Shown here one piece after another: positions 1 to 7,884 of a DNA stretch of 55,240 bases. The notes under the pieces were generated by a model that ran no database searches, had not been told where the DNA came from, and was given only the letters and a program-made list of their open reading frames with translations. The position numbers and the translations under genes are program-made. The stretch lies in NCBI GenBank assembly GCA_016869835.1, contig VGDH01000003.1, positions 1 to 55,240 on the forward strand, read 5' to 3'. Each line of letters opens with the position of its first letter. Within the stretch, counting starts at the first letter, position 1. This stretch comes from Alphaproteobacteria bacterium (GTDB lineage: Bacteria; Pseudomonadota; Alphaproteobacteria; Rhodobacterales; Rhodobacteraceae).

Positions 1-323
1 TGGGCTGCTCAAAGGTTCCCGACATCAACGATGTGGGCCTGATGGAGGACCGCGCCACCTGCCGCATCTCGGCCCAGCACATCGCCAACTGGATGCACCA
101 CGGCATCGTGTCCGAGGCCCGCGTGATGGAGGCGATGAAGAAGATGGCCGCCGTGGTCGACCGCCAGAACGCAGGCGATCCGGCCTATCGTCCGATGGCG
201 CCCGGCTATCAGGGCATCGCCTTTCAGGCGGCCTGCGATCTGGTGTTCAAGGGGCGCGCGCAGCCCTCGGGCTATACCGAACCGCTGCTGCACCATTACC
301 GCCTTCTGGCCAAGGCGGGCTGA
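1..323 (+). CDS. glcB: Malate synthase G, C-terminal part (5' end outside window)
   Basis: The reading frame is open from base 3 to the TGA at 321-323 and gives the last 106 residues of a malate synthase G. The stretch [19 protein letters not shown], then [13 protein letters not shown], then [12 protein letters not shown] and [16 protein letters not shown] match the C-terminal domain of the monomeric G isoform, which condenses glyoxylate and acetyl-CoA to malate in the cytoplasm (glyoxylate bypass, glycolate use). The catalytic TIM-barrel core lies upstream of the window. A copy of the dispersed 32-bp repeat family starts 7 bp after the stop. Family assignment is firm; gene completeness cannot be judged. 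Confidence 0.95.
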   Translation, partial: GCSKVPDINDVGLMEDRATCRISAQHIANWMHHGIVSEARVMEAMKKMAAVVDRQNAGDPAYRPMAPGYQGIAFQAACDLVFKGRAQPSGYTEPLLHHYRLLAKAG

Positions 324-329
324 TCCCCC

Positions 330-369
330 CTCCTCGGGCGCGCGCCGCGCTTCTCGTCGTGGCATGCGC
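330..369 (+). repeat. Dispersed 3'-end repeat, copy R1
   Basis: Begins 7 bp after the glcB stop. It shares the blocks CTCCTCGGGCGC and CTTCTCGTCG with the copies at 9712-9743 and 46262-46293, with a few extra bases between the blocks. It is imperfectly palindromic. All four copies in the window lie close to stop codons, so it could be a REP-like element or a transcript-end structure. Confidence 0.5.
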
Positions 370-389
370 CCGGACGGCGCTTGGCCCGT

Positions 390-641
390 TCAGCCTGCGT
401 CGATGGCCATGGCATGCACCCGCTGCGTCAGATCGCCCAGCGCCTTGTGCACCGCGCGATGCCGTGCCAAGCGCCCCAGGGCGGCCAAGGCATCGGCGCG
501 GATCAGAACGGCAAAATGGCTTTCCCCCGTCCCGTCATCGCCCGCATGTCCGGCATGCTTGTGGCTTTCGTTCACCACCTCCAGACGGCTGGGCTGAAAC
601 GCCGCGTGCAATCTATTCTGGATTTCCCCTTCGATCGACAT
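390..641 (-). CDS. BolA family protein
   Basis: An 83-residue BolA-like protein. Residues ESHKHAGHAGDDGTGESHFAVL are the BolA core, with the conserved histidines of the class that binds [2Fe-2S] clusters together with monothiol glutaredoxins; the end RVHAMAIDA is also typical. The ATG at 641 is preferred over an in-frame start eight codons upstream because GAAGAGG lies at Shine-Dalgarno distance before it. The gene is divergent from the J-domain gene with about 70 bp between starts. Function in iron-sulfur handling or cell-shape and stress regulation is inferred from the family. Confidence 0.88.
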   Translation of the reverse strand: MSIEGEIQNRLHAAFQPSRLEVVNESHKHAGHAGDDGTGESHFAVLIRADALAALGRLARHRAVHKALGDLTQRVHAMAIDAG

Positions 642-709
642 CGGACCCTCTTCACCTTGGCTCACAAATCCCTAAACTCATGGCCCCGAGTCGGAAAGGC
701 CGAAGACGC

Positions 710-1342
710 ATGGTAAAACCCCCGTTCGAATTTGACCTGCGGGTCTCCTCCGACAAGGCAAAGCGCAAAACCATCCGGCGCGGTGGCATGTCGGGTGCGT
801 TTGAGACCTCGCAGCGCGCCTGTGATTACCCCGATTGCAAGGAAAAGGGCGCCTATCGCGCCCCGAAATCGCCCGACCATCTGGACGAGTTCTTCTGGTT
901 CTGCCGCGATCATGTGCGCGAATACAACCTGCGCTGGAATTTCTTCGGCACCGCCACCGATGAGGAATTCCAGAAGCTTCTCGAGAAGGACCGGCTCTGG
1001 GAGCGCGAAACCCGCCCCTTCTCGAAAAAGGATGATGGCCGGGCCTGGGCGCGGCTTGGGGTCAATGACCCGATGCAGCTCTTGGGCGAAAAGGCAACGC
1101 AGAACCCGGGCAAGGTGGTCTCGACCGCCACCCGCAAACTGCCGCCCACCGAACGCAAGGCGCTGGAAATCCTTGACGCGCGCGACACCTGGACCAAGTC
1201 GGAAATCCGCAAGTCCTACAAGGCCCTGGTCAAGGATCTGCACCCCGACATGAACGGCGGTGATCGGCGCGATGAGGAACGGCTGCAAGAGGTGGTCTGG
1301 GCCTGGGATCAGATCAAGGACAGCCGGTTCTTCAAGGAATGA
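710..1342 (+). CDS. J-domain protein (C-terminal DnaJ domain)
   Basis: A 210-residue protein with its J domain at the C-terminus (about residues 145-210), including the essential HPD tripeptide in KDLHPDMNGGD. The N-terminal part has a CDYPDCKEKGAYRAP segment and a CRDHV segment that resemble a small metal-binding unit. The protein probably stimulates DnaK ATPase activity for a specific client; the client cannot be inferred. The ATG at 710 is chosen over an in-frame ATG at 680 because GGAAAGG precedes it. The J-domain/bolA pair next to cobS-cobT is an arrangement I recall from Rhodobacter-type genomes. Confidence 0.85.
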   Translation: MVKPPFEFDLRVSSDKAKRKTIRRGGMSGAFETSQRACDYPDCKEKGAYRAPKSPDHLDEFFWFCRDHVREYNLRWNFFGTATDEEFQKLLEKDRLWERETRPFSKKDDGRAWARLGVNDPMQLLGEKATQNPGKVVSTATRKLPPTERKALEILDARDTWTKSEIRKSYKALVKDLHPDMNGGDRRDEERLQEVVWAWDQIKDSRFFKE

Positions 1343-1386
1343 ACCCATCCGAGCAGTAGGGCATCCCGGGTCCGGCTGCCCCCCTG

Positions 1387-1407
1387 TTCATCTTGGCCGA
1401 AATACCC
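1387..1407 (-). repeat. GGGTATTT..GCCAAGATGAA motif, copy C
   Basis: Read on the minus strand this is GGGTATTTCG followed by GCCAAGATGAA. It differs at one position from copy B (28356-28376) and at two positions from copy D (35712-35732). It lies between the convergent J-domain and glycosyltransferase genes. Function unknown. Confidence 0.6.
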
Positions 1408-1417
1408 CACGGGGGAA

Positions 1418-1444
1418 GCGGCTTTGGCCCCGGGCCAAAGCCGC
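1418..1444. terminator. Convergent hairpin after J-domain gene and glycosyltransferase
   Basis: Arms at 1418-1429 and 1433-1444 (GCGGCTTTGGCC and its complement) form a perfect 12-bp stem with a 3-nt loop. It lies between two convergent genes, so it could end transcripts from both sides. No clear U-run follows in either direction, so intrinsic termination is uncertain. Confidence 0.5.
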
Positions 1445-1468
1445 GTGAGGGTGTGAAACCCCCATCTG

Positions 1469-1702
1469 TCAGATCCGACGGATGAAATCGTATTTCAAAA
1501 GCCACATCGCAATGCGCTCGATCACATGCGGCGGCGCCCCCAGCCCCTTGGCCATTGTCTCGACCTGCGCGCCCTGCGCGCCCGCCCCCTCAATGGCCTG
1601 AAACACCGCCAGCACCTGCGCCTTGGGCGCAAAGACCCGCTTGACCCCGGCATAGTCGCGCAGGTCCAGCGTCTCGGCCGGGCCAGGCCGCCCGGTGAGG
1701 TC
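1469..1702 (-). pseudogene. In-frame coding extension beyond the glycosyltransferase TGA
   Basis: After the TGA at 1705-1703 the same frame stays open for 77 more codons to a second TGA at 1471-1469. The predicted peptide (ending IERIAMWLLKYDFIRRI) is amphipathic and resembles a small winged-helix domain, and its codons are almost all G or C in the third position, as in the neighbouring genes. I therefore think it is the original C-terminal domain of the glycosyltransferase, cut off by a nonsense change such as CGA to TGA, or by a sequencing error. No homologue comparison could be made. Confidence 0.55.
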
Positions 1703-3133
1703 TCACGCGACCAGCCGGACCTCGGCAAAGCCGGCAAAGGCGGTTGGATAGCTGCCGAACAGCCCGGTGGGCGACGCGGCAATCGGCAAGGCATCGGCAG
1801 CATAGCGCGCCGAGCGCGCCTCGGCGGCGTTGCGCCGCGCCTCTTGTTCGGCCCAAAGCGCCTTCATCTGCGGGATGATCTGCGCCCAATCATAAACCGA
1901 CCGCGCCCGCACCTGTGCAGCCGCCCCCATCTTTCGCCGCAAACCGGGGTTCTGCGCCAGATCGAGGATCCGCGCCGTCAATTCGCCCATGTCGATCTCG
2001 GTCATCGCCGAGGCAAGCGAGCAATACTGCACATAGCTGTCATAGCCGCCCTGATAGCGCAGCGCCTCTTGCGCCAGATGCGGACCGGGCAGCGTGCGCA
2101 AGGTCACGCGAAAGCCGACATCGGGCGTCACCGTGTCCTTCATTCCGTCCCAATCCGAAACCAGCAGCGGCAGCCCCGCCGCCATGCCTTCGATGGGGGC
2201 AAGGCCAAAGGTTTCGTGAATATTGTCGATCAGGAACATGAACACATCCGCCCCTGACAGAACAGCCTTGCGCTCGGCCGCATCCGCCCCGTCAAGAAGC
2301 GCAAAGCCCACATCCGGCATCAGACGCCGCGCGCCCTCTTCAAAGACCCGGCGCGAATAATCCTCGCGAAACACCCCGCAAAAGGCGACATGCAGCTTTT
2401 GCCCTGGCCCAAGCTTCTTCTGCGCCGCCCGCATGGCAAGATAGATCGGCAGGGGATCGAACTTTTCATGCGGGGTCAGCCGGGCGATGGTGGTAAAGAT
2501 TATATCCCCCTCGGCCGCGCCAAGCCGGGCGCGCAGCGCCTTGCCCGCCGCCGGGTCGGGCGTGAAATCATCGCAGTGGATCCCCACGAGGATCACCGGC
2601 AGCAAGGGGCGCGGGCGCAGCGTGGCGTTCAACTGCCGTTTCAGATGTGTGTCGCTCAGATCCAGCTGATAGCGCACGCTGAACTGCACCGCGTTCGACG
2701 TGCAGATCACCGCATCCCATTCCGCCACCGGCGCAACCCGCAGGTTGAGCCAGCCCTCCATCACCGCCTGGGTCGAGGTGGTATGGGTGATGCCCGAAAG
2801 CGCATAGGCCCCCGTGCCATAGGGCGCCCGCCGCCAGGCCTCGGCGCCAAAATTCGCGCTTGGATAAAAGACCTGGTTCACGGGGCCGATGCTGGTCGGC
2901 CGCATCATGCTTGCCGCCCGTAGAGGCACGGCCGGGCGCAATGTCTCGGCCAATGCGCGCACCGGCTCGACGTCTTCGGGCATCTTCGGCAGGATGACGA
3001 ATTCATCCACATCGGCATGGCGCAAAAAGCCCTTGAGAAAGCTTTCCCCCGCCACGCGCCGCCCGTTGATGCCCTTGGCCGCCGGGTCGAACCCGTCTTG
3101 CGCATACCAGATCGCCGCGTTCTGTGGGCGCAT
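1703..3133 (-). CDS. Family 4-type glycosyltransferase (probably truncated by an in-frame TGA)
   Basis: 476 residues up to the TGA. A GT-B fold enzyme: the C-terminal domain begins around residue 210 (ARLTPHEKFDPL at 217-228) and the retaining-transferase EX7E motif is ETFGLAPIE at 307-315, followed by GMAAGLPLLVSDWDG. It should transfer a sugar from a nucleotide donor to an unknown acceptor, probably surface polysaccharide or a glycolipid. The ATG at 3133 is chosen because it shares one base with the stop of the upstream methyltransferase (TGATG), a translational coupling. The frame continues 77 codons past the stop. Confidence 0.8.
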   Translation of the reverse strand: MRPQNAAIWYAQDGFDPAAKGINGRRVAGESFLKGFLRHADVDEFVILPKMPEDVEPVRALAETLRPAVPLRAASMMRPTSIGPVNQVFYPSANFGAEAWRRAPYGTGAYALSGITHTTSTQAVMEGWLNLRVAPVAEWDAVICTSNAVQFSVRYQLDLSDTHLKRQLNATLRPRPLLPVILVGIHCDDFTPDPAAGKALRARLGAAEGDIIFTTIARLTPHEKFDPLPIYLAMRAAQKKLGPGQKLHVAFCGVFREDYSRRVFEEGARRLMPDVGFALLDGADAAERKAVLSGADVFMFLIDNIHETFGLAPIEGMAAGLPLLVSDWDGMKDTVTPDVGFRVTLRTLPGPHLAQEALRYQGGYDSYVQYCSLASAMTEIDMGELTARILDLAQNPGLRRKMGAAAQVRARSVYDWAQIIPQMKALWAEQEARRNAAEARSARYAADALPIAASPTGLFGSYPTAFAGFAEVRLVA

Positions 3134-3939
3134 CACCGCTTCTCCATCCAAAGCCATGGGGTCGGCGCGGCGCGCCATTCCCAAAGCGCGAGCAACCGAT
3201 CAAGGTCGGACAGGTTCTCCATCCAGCCCGGCAAACCGCTGTCGTCCAGCTTGCGCCCGATCTGGCGCAGGCGGTGGGTCGGGGCAAAGCGGGCGGCCAG
3301 TCGTTCGGTCTCGCCCGGCGACATGCCCGGATGACATTCCACCAGAATATCGGCATGGATCAGGCCGGGGGCCGCCACCGGGTCCAAAAGCGCCTCCTCA
3401 GCCCCTTCGATGTCGCAAATCACAACGGCCCGCGCCTTGGCACAGACCGCGAAATCGGCATGGCTCCACAGGCCGCCCACCTCGACCCGGTCGGCCACGC
3501 CATTGGCCGCCGCAAGCGTCTGGCACATATCCTGCGCCTTGCCCGAGGCATCGCGCGCCAGCACCCGCGCGCCCGGCAGGCGGCGGGCAAGTCCCACTGC
3601 GTAATAGCCCTCGGCCGATCCGATATCGATCACCAGATCCGGCACGCGCGCCACGATCTCTTCGATCACCGGATGCAGGCTGGCCTCATAGGCCCCGATC
3701 AGCCGCGCGGCGCGCGAACCTTCGGCGGCGCGCACCTCATAGAGCATCCCCTGAAACGGCCCGGACAGGACCACACCTCCGGACCGCTGGATCAGCGTAT
3801 TGGCCACCAGCTCGGCCCGCCACTTCGCCAGATGGCGAAGCGCCCGGTTCAGGCTGGCCGGGGTCGCGGGGGCGGAAAGCAGGGATCTCAGGGGTTTGGC
3901 GACCGCCTCACTGACGGATGAGGGGGCTGGGGTCGGCAT
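3133..3939 (-). CDS. SAM-dependent methyltransferase (FkbM-like)
   Basis: 268 residues. SAM-binding motif I is VIDIGSAEGYYAVG at 103-116, preceded by a substrate-side helix; DIEGAEEALL further on is the post-motif typical of FkbM-like methyltransferases, and ECHPG follows. It probably methylates a sugar or polysaccharide made with the help of the coupled glycosyltransferase downstream. The ATG at 3939 (MPTPAPSS) begins the conserved reading frame; longer in-frame starts would add an unconserved tail. The Shine-Dalgarno signal is weak. The substrate is not predictable from sequence. Confidence 0.75.
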   Translation of the reverse strand: MPTPAPSSVSEAVAKPLRSLLSAPATPASLNRALRHLAKWRAELVANTLIQRSGGVVLSGPFQGMLYEVRAAEGSRAARLIGAYEASLHPVIEEIVARVPDLVIDIGSAEGYYAVGLARRLPGARVLARDASGKAQDMCQTLAAANGVADRVEVGGLWSHADFAVCAKARAVVICDIEGAEEALLDPVAAPGLIHADILVECHPGMSPGETERLAARFAPTHRLRQIGRKLDDSGLPGWMENLSDLDRLLALWEWRAAPTPWLWMEKR

Positions 3940-4158
3940 GAGGGCCAAGAAAATGCTCCGGTCGAAAATGCTTGAAACAAAGGTCAGGTGATGGGGCGAG
4001 ACGGGCAGGCTTGACGCAAAAAGGCGATCGGGAAAACAGCGGGAAGCGAAAGGTTTGTAAAAGATCAAGGGTCAGACGACCCCTGCGCCTGACCCTAGCC
4101 GCGCCTGCGCGCGGTGTCCACTGATGCCGGTGGCATGCGCGCCCCTTGGCGCGCGCCC

Positions 4159-4617
4159 TCAGCCCGACACAAAGGCCAGCGATACCCCGTTGATGCAGTA
4201 GCGCAGCCCCGTGGGCTGCGGCCCGTCCTCGAACACATGGCCAAGATGGCCGCCACAGCGGCGGCAATGCACCTCGACCCGGTCGCCAAAGATGCCCGGA
4301 TCGGGCTTGGTTCGGATGGCATTTTCCAAAGGCTCCCAGAAGGAGGGCCAGCCGGTGCCGCTGTCGTATTTCGTGGCCGAGGAAAAGAGCGGCAGATCGC
4401 AGCCCGCGCAATGGAACATTCCCGCGCGCTTTTCATGGTTCAACGGGCTTGTCCCCGCCCGTTCGGTCGCCTCGTGGCGCAAGACCTGATAGGCCTCGGG
4501 CGACAGGCGCGCGCGCCATTCTTCATCGGTCAGGGTGAATTCAAAGCTTTCGGCGCGGGCGGTTCGGGCAAGGCCCAGCGCGGCAAGCGTGGTCGACAGA
4601 AAAAGACGGCGGTTCAT
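4159..4617 (-). CDS. msrB: Peptide-methionine (R)-S-oxide reductase, exported
   Basis: 152 residues. The MsrB domain has its four zinc cysteines in CAGC (C70, C73) and CRRC (C118, C121), and the catalytic Cys141 in RYCING; the GTGWPSFWEP block is diagnostic. It repairs the R epimer of methionine sulfoxide. The N-terminus MNRRLFLSTTLAALGLARTARA has a twin-arginine-like start, a hydrophobic core and a likely cleavage after residue 22, so the enzyme probably acts in the periplasm. It is divergent from cobS. No resolving cysteine is obvious outside the zinc sites. Confidence 0.93.
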   Translation of the reverse strand: MNRRLFLSTTLAALGLARTARAESFEFTLTDEEWRARLSPEAYQVLRHEATERAGTSPLNHEKRAGMFHCAGCDLPLFSSATKYDSGTGWPSFWEPLENAIRTKPDPGIFGDRVEVHCRRCGGHLGHVFEDGPQPTGLRYCINGVSLAFVSG

Positions 4618-4812
4618 GGCAGGGTTCCTAGCAAATCGCTTTGATCGCCCTATCCTAGAATGGTGACCCCGGCCAAACAGCAAAGGTTACATCGGCTCAC
4701 CAAGTTGCGAAAACCCGTGAGTCCAGCCCTTGCGGCCCCTGGAGATATGCTCCACAACTTCACTCCCAAAAGGGGCCGATGGCCCCAAGGCATTCGATGA
4801 TGGACGACGATA

Positions 4813-5787
4813 ATGGCTGAGACCCTGCAAAAACCCACCGAAGAGATCTCGGTCCGTGACGTGTTCGGCATCGACACCGACATGAAGGTCAAGGGCTTTG
4901 CCGAGGCGACCGATCGGGTGCCGGCGATTGACCCGACCTACAAGTTTGATCCCGACACCACCTTGGCCATTCTGGCAGGCTTTGCCTATAACCGCCGGGT
5001 GATGATCCAGGGCTATCACGGCACCGGCAAATCGACCCATATCGAACAGGTCGGCGCGCGGCTGAACTGGCCGACGGTGCGGGTGAACCTGGACAGCCAT
5101 ATCAGCCGGATCGACCTGATCGGCAAGGACGCGATCAAGCTGCGCGACGGCAAGCAGGTGACCGAGTTCCACGAAGGCATCCTGCCTTGGGCGCTGCGCA
5201 ACCCGGTGGCCATTGTGTTCGACGAATATGACGCGGGCCGGGCGGATGTGATGTTCGTGATCCAGCGCGTCCTGGAACATGACGGCAAGCTGACGCTTCT
5301 CGATCAGAACGAAATCATCACGCCCCACCCGTCTTTCCGGCTGTTTGCGACCGCAAACACCGTTGGCCTTGGGGATACGACGGGCCTCTATCACGGCACC
5401 CAGCAGATCAACCAGGCGCAGATGGACCGCTGGTCACTGGTCGCGACGCTGAACTATCTGTCCCACGACGCCGAGGCGGCAATCGTTCTGGCCAAGTCCC
5501 CTCATTACAACACCGAGAAGGGCCGCAAGACCATTTCGCAGATGGTCACCGTGGCCGATCTGACGCGGACCGCCTTCATGAACGGCGATCTTTCCACCGT
5601 GATGAGCCCGCGGACCGTGCTGAACTGGGCGCAGAACGCCGAGATTTTCCGCAACGTGGGCTATGCCTTCCGGCTTTCGTTCCTGAACAAGTGCGACGAG
5701 CTGGAGCGCCAGACCGTGGCCGAATTCTACCAGCGCTGCTTTGGCGAGGAACTGCCGGAAAGCGCGGCAAGCATGGCGATGAAGTAA
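4813..5787 (+). CDS. cobS: Aerobic cobaltochelatase subunit CobS
   Basis: 324 residues, the AAA+ ATPase of the CobNST chelatase that inserts cobalt into hydrogenobyrinic acid a,c-diamide in aerobic B12 synthesis. Walker A is GYHGTGKS at 67-74 and Walker B IVFDEYD at 134-140; sensor-1 lies in LFATANTVG. Length and the C-terminal [12 protein letters not shown] segment match CobS. It is followed by cobT across a 147-bp spacer with a long inverted repeat. No cobalamin riboswitch is recognisable in the 195 bp upstream; a small GGGGCC hairpin lies at 4772-4786. Confidence 0.95.
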   Translation: MAETLQKPTEEISVRDVFGIDTDMKVKGFAEATDRVPAIDPTYKFDPDTTLAILAGFAYNRRVMIQGYHGTGKSTHIEQVGARLNWPTVRVNLDSHISRIDLIGKDAIKLRDGKQVTEFHEGILPWALRNPVAIVFDEYDAGRADVMFVIQRVLEHDGKLTLLDQNEIITPHPSFRLFATANTVGLGDTTGLYHGTQQINQAQMDRWSLVATLNYLSHDAEAAIVLAKSPHYNTEKGRKTISQMVTVADLTRTAFMNGDLSTVMSPRTVLNWAQNAEIFRNVGYAFRLSFLNKCDELERQTVAEFYQRCFGEELPESAASMAMK

Positions 5788-5904
5788 CCCCCCTCCCCAG
5801 CCCTCCCCCACAAAGGGGGGAGGGAGGCGACGGGACGGCAAAGCGAATGACCTGCGGCAAGGGGGCGCCTCCTCCCCCCTCGTGGGGGAGGATGGGAGGG
5901 GGGG
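5788..5904. repeat. Long C/G-rich inverted repeat between cobS and cobT
   Basis: The left arm (about 5788-5825) and the right arm (about 5869-5904) are near-perfect reverse complements of roughly 36 nt (CCCTCCCC-AGCC-CTCCCCCAC then G-runs). Each arm can also fold on itself through CTCCCCCAC..GGGGGG. The left arm starts directly after the cobS stop. It resembles the mobile palindromic repeats found in alphaproteobacterial intergenic regions and could tune cobT expression relative to cobS. Confidence 0.7.
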
Positions 5905-5934
5905 CCGCCAGCCACAGGCAATACGGGGCAGACC

Positions 5935-7806
5935 ATGACCAAATCCACCGACAACCCCGCCGATCCGTTCAAGAAGGCCTTGGCCGAGGCCACCAAGGTC
6001 ATGGCCGATGATCCGGAGATGACCGTCACCTATTCGGTCGACCCCTCGGGCATGACCAAAGACGGCGTGCGCCTGCCGCAGGTCTCGCGCCGGATGACGC
6101 GGGATGAGGTTCTCTTGGCGCGCGGCACGGCGGATGCCTTCGCGCTGAAGCGAAAGTATCACAACGAGGCCACCGCCAGCCGCTATGCCCCGACAGGCCC
6201 TTTGGCCCGCGAGATTTACGAGGCCATGGAGACCGCGCGGTGTGAGGCGGTGGGGGCCAGGGTGATGCCCGGTACGGCCACCAACATCGACGCCAAGATC
6301 GCCCATGAGGCCGAGCGCAAGGGCTATGGCAGCATCACAAGCCCCGGCGAGGCCCCGCTTTCGGTGGCAGCGGGCTATCTGGTGCGCCACCTGGCAACCG
6401 GCAATCCGCTGCCCAAAGCGGCCGAGAACGTGATGAACCTCTGGCGCGGCTTCATCGAGGAACAGGCGGGCGGCACGCTTGACAATCTGGATCATGTGCT
6501 GGCCGATCAGGCAGCCTTCGCCCGGCTGGCCCGGCAGGTGATCTCGGATCTTGGCTATGGCGACCAATTGGGCGATGACCCGGACGCGCCGGATGAGGAC
6601 GAGACCGGCAACGAGGCCGAGGAAGATCAGGACAACCCCGACAGCCAGGGTTCGGAAGATCAGGACAGCGACGACTCCGAAGCCAGTCCCGAGCGCAGCC
6701 AGGACCAGGAAGAAGACCAGTCCCAGGCGCAAGTCACCATGGAAGACAGCGCCGACATGGAGCAGGGCGACGAGACCGAACTGCCCGAGGGCGAGGCCCC
6801 GCTGGAGCCGCCGCCCCCTGCACCCTATTCCGATGCTGATCCGAATTACACCGTCTTTACCACGGATTTCGATGAGGAAATCAAGGCGGAGGAACTGGCC
6901 GAACCGGCCGAACTGGAACGCCTGCGCGCCTATCTGGATCAGCAGTTGGAGCCCCTGAAAGGTGCGGTTTCCCGCCTTGCCAACAAGCTGCAACGCCGCC
7001 TGCAAGCCCAGCAGAACCGGTCGTGGCTGTTTGATCTGGAAGAGGGCACGTTGGATGCAGGCCGCTTGGCCCGTGTCATTTCCAACCCCACGACGCCCCT
7101 GTCGTTCAAGCAGGAAAAGGACACCGAATTCCGCGACACCTGCGTGACGCTTCTGATCGACAATTCGGGCTCCATGCGCGGACGCCCCATCTCGATTGCG
7201 GCGATTTGCGCCGATGTGCTGGCGCGGACGCTGGAGCGCTGTTCGGTCAAGGTCGAGATCCTGGGCTTTACCACCCGCGCCTGGAAGGGCGGTCAAAGCC
7301 GTGAACGCTGGCTTGCGCAGGGGCGCCCGCAGGCGCCGTGGCGGCTGAACGACCTGCGCCACATCATCTACAAGGGGGCCGATGCACCCTGGCGCCGGGT
7401 CAGGCCCAATCTGGGGCTGATGATGAAAGAGGGGCTCTTGAAGGAAAACATCGACGGTGAGGCGCTGGAATGGGCGCATCGCCGGGCGATGGCCCGGCCC
7501 GAGGCGCGCAAGATCCTGATGGTGATTTCCGACGGCGCGCCGGTGGACGATTCGACGCTGTCGGTCAACGCGGCCTCGTTCCTGGAAAAACATCTGCGCG
7601 ATGTGATCGCCATGGTTGAAAAGCGCCGTGCGGCAGAGCTGATCGCCATTGGCATCGGGCATGACGTGACGCGCTATTACCAGCGCGCCGTGACGATCAC
7701 CGATGTCGAACAACTGGCCGGGGCCATGACAGAACAGCTTGCGAGCCTGTTCGAGGTGGACCCCAAGAAACGCGCCCGGGCCTTGGGAATGCGGAAGGCG
7801 GGGTAA
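5935..7806 (+). CDS. cobT: Aerobic cobaltochelatase subunit CobT
   Basis: 623 residues. The central part (about residues 205-305) is a highly acidic, Asp/Glu/Gln-rich linker typical of CobT. The C-terminal von Willebrand A domain has the metal-binding MIDAS motif D409-N-S411-G-S413 and a downstream [12 protein letters not shown] loop. With CobS it forms the chaperone-like ring that drives CobN during ATP-dependent cobalt insertion. cobN is not in the window. The operon with cobS and the shared strand support the call. Confidence 0.95.
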   Translation: MTKSTDNPADPFKKALAEATKVMADDPEMTVTYSVDPSGMTKDGVRLPQVSRRMTRDEVLLARGTADAFALKRKYHNEATASRYAPTGPLAREIYEAMETARCEAVGARVMPGTATNIDAKIAHEAERKGYGSITSPGEAPLSVAAGYLVRHLATGNPLPKAAENVMNLWRGFIEEQAGGTLDNLDHVLADQAAFARLARQVISDLGYGDQLGDDPDAPDEDETGNEAEEDQDNPDSQGSEDQDSDDSEASPERSQDQEEDQSQAQVTMEDSADMEQGDETELPEGEAPLEPPPPAPYSDADPNYTVFTTDFDEEIKAEELAEPAELERLRAYLDQQLEPLKGAVSRLANKLQRRLQAQQNRSWLFDLEEGTLDAGRLARVISNPTTPLSFKQEKDTEFRDTCVTLLIDNSGSMRGRPISIAAICADVLARTLERCSVKVEILGFTTRAWKGGQSRERWLAQGRPQAPWRLNDLRHIIYKGADAPWRRVRPNLGLMMKEGLLKENIDGEALEWAHRRAMARPEARKILMVISDGAPVDDSTLSVNAASFLEKHLRDVIAMVEKRRAAELIAIGIGHDVTRYYQRAVTITDVEQLAGAMTEQLASLFEVDPKKRARALGMRKAG

Positions 7807-7851
7807 GGGGGACAGTCTGTCCCACTCTTGGCTCTGCCAATTCACCCCCTT

Positions 7852-7874
7852 GAGTATTTTTGTGCCACATTGAA
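7852..7874 (+). repeat. GGGTATTT..GCCAAGATGAA motif, degenerate copy A
   Basis: GAGTATTTTTG-TGCCACATTGAA directly precedes the AAGGAG ribosome site of the aminopeptidase gene. It resembles the better copies at 28356, 35712 and 1387 but has a 2-nt insertion and several changes. The distance to the start codon is similar to that of copy B. Confidence 0.35.
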
Positions 7875-7884
7875 GGAGCCCGCG

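Noticed and set aside
4618-4812. Possible cobalamin riboswitch before cobS
   Set aside because: The B12-box and the conserved core of the riboswitch are not recognisable; only a 6-bp GGGGCC hairpin is present.
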